Assembly: GCA_023053545.1 (NCBI GenBank)
Contig: JAKZAN010000003.1
Coordinates: 343,501 to 407,500, forward strand
Direction: 5' to 3'
DNA from: Lepidurus packardi
Taxonomy: Eukaryota; Arthropoda; Branchiopoda; Notostraca; Triopsidae
Length of the DNA stretch: 64,000 bases
Shown here: positions 53,506 to 63,679 of the stretch, piece by piece
Layout: every line of letters begins with the position of its first letter
How positions within the stretch are numbered: the stretch's first letter is position 1
Notes under the pieces: generated by a model
What the model was told of the DNA's origin: nothing
What the model saw: the letters and a program-made list of their open reading frames with translations, nothing else
Databases searched by the model: none
Translations under genes and position numbers: made by a program

Positions 53506-55973
53506 CAGCGGTCGGCAACCTACGGCCCGCGTGCTGAATCCGGCCCGCCAGCCCATTTTATCCGGCCCGCGACCCACGGGTGAAATATTACATGCATCCG
53601 GCCCGCGGTACCTTATAAACTAATATATAAGTTTTGACTACGTCGTTCCTTTAAAAAGATTTTCGCAAAACATCTGAATCCAACCCTAGTCTAGTCTGCT
53701 CAGCACAGTGTAGCCCGTGAAGCCTACTATTAGCATTTTGAACTGATTTCGCTGTTCCAGTTCCACTTTTAGCTTGACGCTGCCACGTTCGCGTTCTGCG
53801 GCTATTCATAGTGGATTCGCCTCGTTGTGCTTCACTTTCGTGATAGTAAAGTAGCCAACTTTCTGTGATACTGTAGCAAATTCTTCCACTTTCTGGGAAA
53901 ATGTCAGCAAAGCGTCGAAAAGTTGATACCGAATGTCACAATTTCCAAGAGTGCTGGACTGATCAATACTTCTTTGTCCAGCATTTCGGAAAACCTATAT
54001 GTCTCATTTGCCAGGCAAGTGTTGCCGTTCATAAAGAGTTCAACATCAAGCGACACTACGAGGCTAATCATTCTAACCACGCTGAATTTACCGGTCAACT
54101 AAGAAAAGACGAAATTGCTAAACTCAGTCGTAGTCTGCAAAAGCAAAGCTTGGTATTTAAGAATCAGAACTCAGAATCTGAGAAAAACACACTTGCGAGT
54201 TTTGCTGTCTCAAAACTTATAGCAGAGGAAATGAAACCCTTCACAGATGGTGATTTTGTAAAAAAGTGTTTGATGGCCGTTGTAAACATAGTATGTCCGG
54301 AGAAAAAGGATCTTTTTTCAAATGTAAGCCTTTCGGCGAGAACCGTTACGAGGCGAATTGAAGAAATATCAGCTGACCTGAAAAGCAATTTAAGAAAGAG
54401 TTGCAAGGAATTTCAGTTCTTCTCAATAGCCCTTGATGAGAGCACTGATGCCACTGATACTGCACAGCTTGCAGTATTTATACGCGGAGTTACTGAAACC
54501 TTCGAAATTGTCGAGGAATTCCTAAAACTGGTACCTATGAAGGGTACTACCAAAGGAGAGGACATTCTGGCAGCATTGCTTCAGTGTTTTTCGAATCTCG
54601 ATTTGGACTTGACAAAGCTTGTGTCCGTAACAACCGATGGAGCTCCGGCTATGGTCGGACAGAATAAAGGCGTCGTGGCCTTACTTAGGAAACATATGGA
54701 AGGCCTCGGAATCGTTCACGATGTCACAAAGATACACTGCATCATACACCAGGAAGCACTGTGTGCCAAAACATCGAATCTGAATGAAGTAATGGACGTG
54801 GCTGTAAAAACGGTCAATGTAATCTTGTCTCGGGGTTTAAATCATCGTCAATTTCGAACACTTTTGTCCGAATCGGAGAATGAATATGGAGACTTACTTT
54901 ATTACTGTGATGTTCGTTGGCTTAGTCGTGGTGCTATGCTAGGAAGAGTGTATTCCCTCCGTGAAGAAATAGCTGGCTTTCTTGAGAGCAAAAACATGAA
55001 CGCCAAAGAATTTCGGGATCAAACGTGGCTTTCAAGCCTCGCGTTTCTAGTCGACCTAACGAGGCATTTGAACAGCCTGAATTTGCAGCTTCAAGGAAAA
55101 AATCAACTGATCCATGAAATGTGGAGCCACGTTACTGCATTCGAAACAAAGCTTCGATTGTGGGAAAACCAGCTTGAGAAGTCTAATTATTCGCATTTTC
55201 CTACACTCGCGGAAAGAAACCCAAAAGAAAGCTGCGAATTTGTGGCAGTGATCCGCACTCTAAAAAGCGAGTTTGCCTCACGTTTTGCTGATCTCCGATC
55301 ACACGTAGTCGATTTCAGGATGTTTAGTACACCTTTTGATGTCGACGTAAATAACGTTCCGGATAATATTCAGATGGAGCTCATTGAGTTGCAATGTAAT
55401 GATGTGTTGAAATCAAAATTCAATGCAGGTGGTGTACCACTAACAGATTTCTACAAGAAGTATCTTCTTGAGTCCGGGAGTCACCCGAACTTAACTAATT
55501 ACGCCAAAAGGATGGCATCAATGTTCGGTAGCACTTACGTGTGTGAGCAATTGTTTTCAAAAATGAAACACACAAAAAATCATTTGAGAAATCGAATTAC
55601 TGACGAGCATTTGGGCGACGTACTGCACTTGGCATCGTCTGGCATGTCGTGTGATATGAAGAAACTTTCAGCTGCCAAACAGCACCAAGCGTCACATTAA
55701 TTCTAGTTCAACTAAGTCAAATCAATGTTAAAACGAATATCGAACCCATTATAAGAGTAATGCAATGCACTGAACTTATTGTCTCTTTAAATTGAAAATA
55801 CAGACAATTCTTCCAATAAAGCACATTTCGGATTAAATAAACATCTTTCCTGATCCTCCAAAATTTTATTACGGCTGAATTTTGAATTAGTAGTTCAAAG
55901 GATTAATCCGGCCCGCCACTACCCTCCATGCATTTGTTCTGGCCCGCGTTGGGTAAAAGGTTGCCGACCCCTG
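53506..55973 (+). mobile_element. hAT-2: complete hAT element with 8-bp target duplication
   Basis: Ends CAGCGGTCGGCAACC (53506) and GGTTGCCGACCCCTG (to 55973), flanked by ACCTATAC at 53498-53505 and 55974-55981. 2468 bp. Both subterminal regions carry repeated CCGGCCCGC words in opposite orientation. It contains an uninterrupted transposase frame, so it is a candidate autonomous element. Confidence 0.96.
53901..55700 (+). CDS. hAT-2 transposase, intact (GTF2IRD2/ZBED-like)
   Basis: 599 codons, no break, single exon. A BED-like finger at about residues 34-60 (CLICQASVAVHKEFNIKRHY), then the RNase H-like core: FFSIALDESTDATDTAQLA (first D, about 176), VSVTTDGAPAMVGQNKGV (second D, about 246), IHCIIHQEALCAK, VRWLSRGAMLGRVYSL and a C-terminal dimerisation region with YAKRMASMFGSTYVCEQLFS (E) and KNHLRNRITDEHL. 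It would cut and paste the element in the nucleus with 8-bp duplications, as seen here. ATG at 53901 gives the family's usual length. Confidence 0.95.
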   Translation: MSAKRRKVDTECHNFQECWTDQYFFVQHFGKPICLICQASVAVHKEFNIKRHYEANHSNHAEFTGQLRKDEIAKLSRSLQKQSLVFKNQNSESEKNTLASFAVSKLIAEEMKPFTDGDFVKKCLMAVVNIVCPEKKDLFSNVSLSARTVTRRIEEISADLKSNLRKSCKEFQFFSIALDESTDATDTAQLAVFIRGVTETFEIVEEFLKLVPMKGTTKGEDILAALLQCFSNLDLDLTKLVSVTTDGAPAMVGQNKGVVALLRKHMEGLGIVHDVTKIHCIIHQEALCAKTSNLNEVMDVAVKTVNVILSRGLNHRQFRTLLSESENEYGDLLYYCDVRWLSRGAMLGRVYSLREEIAGFLESKNMNAKEFRDQTWLSSLAFLVDLTRHLNSLNLQLQGKNQLIHEMWSHVTAFETKLRLWENQLEKSNYSHFPTLAERNPKESCEFVAVIRTLKSEFASRFADLRSHVVDFRMFSTPFDVDVNNVPDNIQMELIELQCNDVLKSKFNAGGVPLTDFYKKYLLESGSHPNLTNYAKRMASMFGSTYVCEQLFSKMKHTKNHLRNRITDEHLGDVLHLASSGMSCDMKKLSAAKQHQASH

Positions 55974-55981
55974 ACCTATAC

Positions 55982-56399
55982 CCTATGCTAACTTGCCTTT
56001 ACTTAATAACCTAACCTAATCTACGCTAAATCACTAGTCCATTAACTTGCCCGTGTGGTTTTAACGCGCCTGGGTTTAGTGCATTAAAATAGGTTAAGAT
56101 TTTTTTTATTAGGTTTGGTTTCTTTACGGTCTAGTTATAATTTATGCTGGAACTAGTTACTGGTCAGACAGACCTATTACTAGCAAAGTGAACATTTGTA
56201 AGATTTTGATTAAAATACTGAAACAAATACTACCTTCGCTACGCGGGTCTGTTCATCTCTCGTACACATGTGAAAAAAAATCTGCTACACGACCGCCAAG
56301 TGAGAGGGTTAGGTTAGGTTCCTCGTCTAAGTTTATGATCACTGTCAGGAACGTCTGTTGTTAAACTTAAAAGCAGTTTAACACAAAAAATTTAACTAC
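55982..56399. other. Spacer without recognised gene
   Basis: Holds the short TTAGG-like words CCTAACCTAA (about 56009) and GGTTAGGTTAGG (about 56308), too short to be called telomeric. Otherwise nothing recognised. Confidence 0.5.
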
Positions 56400-56485
56400 T
56401 AAACAAAACAACGTCACGTGAAACGTAAACAAAACAAAGTCACGTGATCCCGCGCTGAAGCGAAAGCCGTGGGCATATAATCCTG

Positions 56486-58255
56486 CAATTTCCTACAAGG
56501 GTTGTACCACCAACTTTCAGATACATGGTGATAGCTTAGCGAGCAACGTACCCATTACACGTGGGGTGAAGCAGGGGGACCACTATCCCCACTTTTATTT
56601 AACTTGATCATCGACGAAGTCCTAAAATCTCTTCCCAAGGAGATCGGTTTTGAAATATCCGGTGAAAATTTCAATGTCCTCGCCTATGCAGACGATCTAG
56701 TGCTGGCTGCCAAAACTAGCCAAGGCTTACAGCACTTACTAGACATAACAACAACAATTCTAGCGAAAAGAGGATTTGAAACGAATCCGGAAAAATGCTC
56801 AACAATCGCCATCAAAACCGATTCAAAGAAGAAACAGACTTTCGTTGACGACCAAGAAAAATTTAAGATTGGAGGAAAAACTATACCTACCACGACATTG
56901 CAACAAACGTGGACATATTTGGGAATACCATTCAGCCAAATTGGCAGCAGCAGTTCATGCAACCCCGTCTTCATTGGGTTAATGGAGAAACTGAACAAGT
57001 CACCGCTACTTCTCCAACAACGTCTTTATGCGCTGAAATACTTCATTATAACGAGAATGACACCTGAACTGGTGCTTTCATCAATCAAAAAGACCGAATT
57101 GAAGAAGATTGATGTGGTCATAAGGAACATCTTAAGAAAATGGCTCAAACTACCTCATGACACCCCGAAATACTACTTCCATGCCCGTATTCGAGATGGT
57201 GGTCTAGGTTTCCCAATGCTTCGGTGGAGTATACCGAATCTACGTAAGAAACGATTACTAAAACTTAGTAAATCGGAAGACAAGCTAATGCGTAAGATAT
57301 CAAACGACGACATAATAACCGAAGTGCTGCAAGACATATTCTCGATGCTTGCAAACAAAACAAAGCTCACGTTTGATAGCCTACAAACGATTCAGAGCTA
57401 TTATGCGCGAAAGATATGTGGATCCATAGATGGAAAACCACTAGCCTACTCCAACAACTGCCCATCAATTAATAGCTGGATCAACGTAGACCACGCTAAG
57501 CAACCTGTCTCTATCTTTAGAGACAGTATAAAATTGAGAATAAACGCACTGACAACGGTTAGTAGAACAACCAGGGGTACTGAGCAAATCAGAAATTCTA
57601 GAGCCGGCTGTAGTGGTCCCGAAACACTCAACCACATTCTACAGATTTGTCCAAGATCACACGAGACCCGAATCCACCAGCACGATAGGGTCTCAAAACT
57701 CCTGCACCATTTCTGCAATGGCGCGGGTATATTTGCCTCGACGAGCCAAAATTTAAAACAAGTCAAGGACTAAGGAAACCTGACTTAGTAGTTTTCTTAC
57801 CAACAAACTACACAGAAGACACGAAGGAGGACATATAGAACCTCGTTAGTCCAGAGTGCGCGGAACGAATATCCTTCCCCAAAAAGCTCTACCCTTCGTC
57901 TATTTCAGGAACAGCCTTTGTCATTGACACACAAGTCGTTACCGATGATTGTGAGCGAACCAACATCGAACGACTACACCGGCTAAAGACCGAAAAATAC
58001 AAAAATATCCGCGAAATCAATAATTCTCTTCATAATCTACCCCAGGTTGACAATGTGATCCATACATCTGCAAGTTTTAACTGGCGAGGACTTATCGCGA
58101 AGGAAGCGGCTGATGACCTGCTCAAACTCGGGATCACCAAAGGCCAACTAAGAATCCTATCCTGCCTAGAAAAAGGAGTGCACGTTTGGAGGAACTTTAA
58201 TAGAACAACAAAGATGAAAACGAGTGATCCCCGACGACAACGTGAGAAAAGACAG
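56486..58255 (+). pseudogene. R2-like LINE, 5'-truncated
   Basis: Starts within the RT (YKGCTTNFQIHGDSLASN, RGVKQGD), then after a frameshift near 56590 LIIDEVLKSLPKEIGFE, the catalytic VLAYADDLVLAA (about 56680), FHARIRDGGLGFPMLRWS (about 57177), and the C-terminal Cys-His motif CSGPETLNHILQICPRSHET (about 57610-57670), followed by an endonuclease-like LRKPDLVVF after a frameshift near 57765. The Cys-His knuckle plus PD motif is the restriction-like endonuclease of R2-type elements. An in-frame TAG near 57837 adds to the decay. No 28S rDNA is seen around it. Confidence 0.88.
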
Positions 58256-58294
58256 TTTCAAATTTGAAATCACATACTCCTTGCCCATACCATG

Positions 58295-58440
58295 TCACCA
58301 AGATTGGAGGAAACACTATACAAACCACGACACTGCAACAAACGTGGACATATTTGGGAATACCATTCAGCCAAATTGGCCGCAGCAGTTCATGCAACCC
58401 CATCTTCTTTGGGTTAATGGAGAAACTGAACAAGTCATTG
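58295..58440 (+). pseudogene. Second, out-of-order R2-like piece
   Basis: Repeats about 56865-57000 (CAACAAACGTGGACATATTT, ATACCATTCAGCCAAATTGG, TTAATGGAGAAACTGAACAA) shortly after the end of the larger fragment. It is therefore part of a separate copy or a rearrangement. Confidence 0.85.
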
Positions 58441-59640
58441 GTATGAGGTCATCTACATGCCCTCTATTGATATGTAACCTTGAGGGCAGCTTTGCCTAAT
58501 GAAAGGTCAGTTGAGTAAGGAAAAGGGGAGAGAGAGGCAGTCACAGTTGAGCCTGTGTCCGGTTAGCACTGGGTTTCCTGGATGGTACTAGCGCTTTACA
58601 AAAAGACTCGGAACGGCGTGTCGGCGCCGAAGTCCTGGGTCACCCCAAGACACCCTCGTATCTTTTTCCTCCCCCTCTTCGATTGATGAAAGCAACCTTA
58701 CTTACACATCCGACATCTGCGAAAGATGTTTCCAAACTCAAAATGGCCATCTAGCACACATGTCTAGATGCATAAAGACTCACACGCGCTAAAAAGCTCG
58801 GAGAACGACTAGGAACGGCGCGTCGTCTGCTATGTTACAAAACCTGACGAAGCCCCACGGGGTTAGGCGAAAGGGAACCCGGTTGCGGATACGTCCGACC
58901 TCTCGTAGTTCGTCGTGGTAACATGACATGACACAGAGAAGCTGGCGGAGACCACAGGAAGAGTTTTTTTCTGCTTGAGGGGTCGAGACCCTGGAATTCT
59001 GTTGCGGAACGATATGGTTTTAACCCCGAAGAGCGCTTAAGACGTTTAACTCCTGATAGGCCTCCTCGTGGCGGCACTGGGAAATGATCAACTCAGTACA
59101 TCCCTACGATGAGTTGATTATTCATTCCCATTTCTGATTCCAAATCGACAAGTGGTACAGAAGTGCAGTGCGAAATATCGAAAAAAAAGCGTAGCAAAAC
59201 CTTTTGGAACCAGGTGACAAATTTAGAGTTACCAGTTTTGTTTTGTTTTTGCTCTCTTATACTACTTGTATACATATTCCCAATTCGTTCGTATTTAGCA
59301 TCTTCAAAAAAATAGTTTTACCCTAACGCTATCTTTTCTTTCTTTTTCCTGGATGGAAACACCAGAAAGGAATTAGCAAAATTACCCGAGAACACTGCGG
59401 AATATTAGACTGAGTTATTCTCCCATCCCTCACCAGAGGACAATAAGGAGATCAAAACCAATAAAAAAGCGCGCTTTTAGACATTTGGCGCCCAATAATA
59501 CCAATGGAGATCAAAGCTAACATGCCGCCCTAAAACACCGCCCGGGGTCTGACAATCTATATACCATAATCTAAATCTACCATATCAAGGCAAATCTGTT
59601 CGAATAGCCTTGACAATGGTCGGGATCTAATGAAATTCAC
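58441..59640 (+). other. Spacer with a possible R2 N-terminal zinc finger
   Basis: At 58710-58788 the plus strand reads CERCFQTQNGHLAHMSRCIK, a C2H2-like unit that could come from an R2-type N-terminus, but it is short and isolated. A 13-bp hairpin (AATGATCAACTCA with TGAGTTGATTATT) lies at about 59084-59121. The rest, including 59122-59640, holds nothing recognised. Confidence 0.3.
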
Positions 59641-59675
59641 GACTTCAATTGCCGACTTAGGCTGCGGTCTCACTG

Positions 59676-60344
59676 CCCGAAAAACCTTGGGAATTGGGGA
59701 ATTATACCCTCGGTTTGCTATTCCGATAGGTCTCACTGAGCATACCCAGGTATTTTTGTGGGAATTCGTTGGGAATTGTCTACCTGGAAATCAGCAAGTG
59801 TATTTTACGCAAGACTATGGGAATTGCATTGGCACCGCCTTCGCGCGGTTTTCGAAAGAGAGAATACTGGTTATTGTTGAAACGAACATAAATTTAAATG
59901 AAAAGAAAATTTGTGTAATTTTAATAACGACAATAAGTTCTTCATTGATTGACTAAAATTTGCTTTTGCTTAACTTAACAATATGAAATATTAATCCATA
60001 CATACTTCTTTGTTCCCAAGAGTTCAGTCATAAGCCTTTACTTAAATATAGAACTTAATCTTTCTAACCTTGACATAACTTCCTCATAATTGTCTTTCCA
60101 CTTGGTGTTCTTCCGCGTTAGGTATTTCCAATATAAGTACTGTGCATCAAAAACTTTAGTCAGTATTTTGCCAACACGGCACAAAGACCCAAAGTTTCAT
60201 TACCACAAGTGATTTGATTATTTCTTGGTAAGTCTTCATTTCATTTTTTATTGGTAATCCGGCGTGAGCTGAGCTCGTTGCCCAATGTTATTGCACTTTA
60301 GAGCATGTGAATTAAAGCAATTTTTTTAAACTATAGGCATTGAG
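59676..60344. other. Left non-coding part of PIF/Harbinger
   Basis: Contains three GGGAATT(G/C) words within 59689-59826 and the CCGCCTTCGCGCGG word, but no gene. Presumed promoter of the Myb-like gene. Confidence 0.4.
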
Positions 60345-61168
60345 ATGGAAGGGAATGCATCGGGTACTAAAGGTCGCCACTGGAGTCACGAGGAGACCTT
60401 ACATTTGATCGAAATTTGGGGTGAGCCTTCTATGCAGCTCAAATTCGACAGCATGACGCGGAAGGAATCACTATACAAGCAAATAGAGCTGGAACTGCAA
60501 AATCGAGGGTCTTGTCGAACCGTTGCGCAAATCAAAGAAAAATTGCATACCCTTAAGGCCAAGTACAAGGAATGGTCTCTCAAACTAAACAAAAGCGGAG
60601 CTGGGGACTTCAAGGTCGAAAATACATTCCCGTTTTACAACGCGATTGATAACGTTATTGGGAATAGGCCTGGCAATAATCCGTTGAACGTATCGGACAG
60701 CATAATCCTTCATGAGGGTACTGCCGTGATAGATGATAGCATTACGGAAGAAGTAGTGATGCAAGAGCAAGAGTTCGAAAGTTTCAATTCTTTAGATAGT
60801 TCCACTACACCCTCTGAAGGTAACTAGCTACTACACGATGATAGGAATAGTATGTAATTCTATTTTTTTTAGAATATGACAAACCAGGGCCGTCCTTGAA
60901 ACGAAAAAAAGATAAACTTGAACGCACACTTGATTCCGTTGTTGACAGATTCTACGAGCGCGAGGAAGCGGTCTTGAAGCAAGAGAGTGAAACTCTACTA
61001 TCAATGAAAGAGATGTTGGAAAAAAGACACAAGGAAGACATTGAACTACGAATCTCACAGATGGAATTCATGAAAGAACGCACGATTCGTGAAGACGAAA
61101 GAAAAGATAAGATGATAAACCTCATGGAGAGATTTTTGGAGCCGCCACAAAAAAAAAGAAATGACTAA
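60345..61168 (+). CDS. Myb/SANT-like accessory protein of PIF/Harbinger, two exons
   Basis: Exon 1 60345-60819, intron with GTAACT...TTTTAG, exon 2 60873-61168; 256 codons. The Myb/SANT-like trihelix starts at GRHWSHEETLHLIEIWGEPS and runs to WSLKLNKSGAGDFK and FPFYNAIDNVIGNRP, followed by an acidic linker and a coiled-coil, Lys-rich end (KLERTLDSVVDRFYEREEAV). In PIF/Harbinger elements this partner binds DNA and brings the transposase into the nucleus. No break seen. Its stop (TAA 61166-61168) overlaps the stop of the transposase on the other strand. Confidence 0.92.
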
Positions 61169-62560
61169 TGTGATGCAATTATTTGTTGTAATTGAACATC
61201 ATTGATAATACAGTCAACGTAAGTTTCAAGAAGTGCATTTCTTATTAGTTCTGGGTTTGCGAAGTCGGCTACAGCCCCTGGTCCGTCTTCTTGTACCTCA
61301 ACATCTTCTTCAAAAACACAATTCCAGGAATCATCAATCGAATCACGTTGATCCTCGCAGATATTATGCAGAATACAGCACGCGTGTATGACGATGTTAA
61401 TTCTGATGACTTGCGTATCGTTTCTCTTCAAAAGGCATCTCCAGCGAGATTTCAGCTTTCCAAATGCTCTTTCAACTAGCATGCGTTTGCTGCTCAGCTC
61501 TCGATTAAATCGCTCCTTTTCTGGCGTTATGGCTGTCGTTGGAAACGGTTTCATTAGCCAGTGCAGTAAAGGGTAAGCCGCGTCACCGAGAATGTAGTAT
61601 GGTACTTGAACACCGGCAACATCACGAGTTTCTGGAGGGAAAAGCCTGTTCTGTTCGGCGAAGTTATAAAGGTTACTGTTGACAAGAACTCTGGCATCAT
61701 GAACAGAGCCTGGCCAGCCAATATTCACATTGATAAACTTAAGGGAGCTATCAACTACGGCTTGCATTATAACAGTGTAGCCTCCTTTACGAACACAATA
61801 ATAATCTGCCGGAAATAATTTTGGGGCAAGAATAGGGATATGTGTGCCGTCTATCGCGCCGACACACTGGGGGAAGTTTCGTTCAGCAAAGTATTCAACA
61901 GTCTCTAGCAAGTCATTTCCAGTAGGTAAACGTATAACTTTTCGCCCAAGACTTCTCAGAATTGATTTGCAAGTATCATGAAAAATTTTAACAGCTGTAG
62001 ATTTACCAATTCCAAAAATTTCTGCTAAATCTCTGAACTCGATATTCGTCCCAAGTCGCCATAAAGTTAACGCAATTCTTTTTTATAGAGAGACAGCTTC
62101 GCGAAAGTGTGTTGTCTTTTTTTCCAACGTTTCTTTTAACAGATTGCATAAGTGCTGGAAAGTTCCTCTTGACAGGCGAAAGGTGCTTTTCCACTGGATA
62201 TCGCTAAATCTATACTTTATAGCGATCCATAATTTATCACATCTGTCAAACTTCCAAATCGAACGGGGTATCGAGCTTGTCGGTAACGTTTTCAGGAGCA
62301 ATTTCAAAAAATTAAAAAACCTCCTCCTGCGTACTAAATGAGATCTGAAACGCTCTACGTGTTGTTCTTCGATTGTAAGATTGAACACTGCACGGGCAGC
62401 TTCGTCCATTAGAGCCACTTGCGAAGAAAAATCTAAACATAAAATGTGACGCTTAGAATTTAATACTACATTTATTGAATTTTTACATACCGTCATCATG
62501 AAAAGGATTATACGCTTCAAAATACACGAACAGCAATGCCACAAAACGTTTGTCAAACAT
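61165..62560 (-). pseudogene. PIF/Harbinger transposase (HARBI1-like), one in-frame stop
   Basis: Exon 1 62560-62491 (MFDKRFVALLFVYFEAYNPF), intron GTATGT...TTTAG, exon 2 62432-61165; 446 codons with stop. HTH part: FRLSRGTFQHLCNLL. DDE core: VGAIDGTHIPI (D), ILGDAAYPLLHWLMKPF (D) and RMLVERAFGKLKSRWR (E), with HACCILHNICED after it. A single TAA at 62085-62083 interrupts between REAVSL and KRIALTLWRLG, in the same frame; everything else reads through. It is either a recently inactivated copy or a sequencing error at an A run. Confidence 0.93.
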
Positions 62561-63660
62561 TATAGGGGAACGTAATGGATGAAAGGTAGTACATTACAAC
62601 AATGGTTTTATACGTTCAGCATGAACTGTGTTCTGATTCGTACTAAAGGAAATGAGCCAGTGAAATACACATTCCTTATTATTTGACCTAGGCCATATGT
62701 AACAAAAGATAATCCCTAGAGTGTGAAGTATCGGTGCAATTTTCCTCAGAAGGACTAATGAATGCAAAGAAGCGGCAAATCACTAAAGAATTGTACGAAA
62801 ACTCTTGCTCTTCTTCGGGTGTGACAATTCATTTTTGCTAATATGACCTTTCGTGTTTTTTTTTTATTTGGGGAAGACCATGAGTGCATTTTGAGTGACC
62901 ATGACTTCTATGAGTGTGACTTTTTTCGTAGTCAATTAGAAAAATCGAATGTTACCTTTGCTCGACCGAGCTCATACAAGAAACTTCCTCGTGGTAGGTT
63001 TTCGAACATAGTAACTACCACAGTTAATTATTTTCATTGATAAATTAATAGTTTTCATTTTTTAGACGTGAAGCCCGTCCGCGAAAACTGAGACCGCGAA
63101 AAGGGACCCGCGAATAAGGAGCTATCACAGTAGAAAAACCCTAGCCATACGCAAAAAACCATGCTCCTTTTCAGGGGGAAGGATACCTCGTGAATTCCTG
63201 CCATTACGCGGATTTTTCCTCAATCATCAAGTCCCCCTTTCCAGTGTGACCGCACTCCCAATTCCTTCGAACAAAAAAGGGTGATTTGCGCTTGACCGAG
63301 GTCATAATGATGCGCCGCCTTCGCGCGGCTTTCAGATATATGAAACTTGTTTATGACAAAATATTACTATAACAGGAGAACTTTTAGAAATTATGTTTAA
63401 ATTCGTATCTGTAAGTCATTTAGTATCAAGAAGCTCCCAAGTACCGTACGGAAAAACAGGTTATACACGCACTGTGACAAGAAATCATTAGAAAGAACTT
63501 TACGTGTTCAATCCCTTCGAATTTTGCGCTAAATATCGATATATGGAAATAATCGGCTTATCGGGGATTTCCTATGGAAATTCGTTAGATGTGACCTGTG
63601 GTGAAAGAAACCTTGGGGTTTTTGCCTACCTGCGTTCCACCCTGGGGTTTAATTCCTACA
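62561..63660. other. Right non-coding part of PIF/Harbinger
   Basis: No gene recognised. Near 63318 the CCGCCTTCGCGCGG word of the left side recurs. Presumed promoter region of the transposase gene just beyond 62560. Confidence 0.4.
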
Positions 63661-63679
63661 CAGTGAGACCGCAGCCTTA

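Larger units (their letters stand above)
45357..56485 (+). mobile_element. KDZ-type element region bounded by about 86-bp inverted repeats
   Basis: The left block 45357-45441 (CAGGATTATATACCCAC...) is nearly the reverse complement of the right block 56400-56485 (...GGGCATATAATCCTG), with only a few differences. Between them lie KDZ transposase exons, a gypsy piece, an unrecognised multi-exon gene and two hAT insertions. The inverted blocks are probably the termini of a KDZ (Kyakuja/Dileera/Zisupton) element. No matching target duplication was seen, so two separate ends cannot be excluded. Confidence 0.55.
59660..63676. mobile_element. PIF/Harbinger element with TTA target duplication
   Basis: Perfect 16-bp inverted ends GGCTGCGGTCTCACTG (59660-59675) and CAGTGAGACCGCAGCC (63661-63676), flanked by TTA at 59657-59659 and 63677-63679. 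4017 bp. It contains the usual two genes: a Myb/SANT-like protein (plus) and a DDE transposase (minus), tail to tail. Subterminal CCGCCTTCGCGCGG occurs near both ends (59837 and 63318). Confidence 0.96.

Noticed and set aside
55990-56330. TTAGG-like words (CCTAACCTAA, GGTTAGGTTAGG; also at about 22510)
   Set aside because: Only two or three units each, not an array; too short to be called telomeric or to mark an insertion of telomere repeats.
58830-59090. R2-type 5' self-cleaving ribozyme
   Set aside because: The region lies near R2-like pieces but I could not pair the helices of an HDV-like fold by eye.
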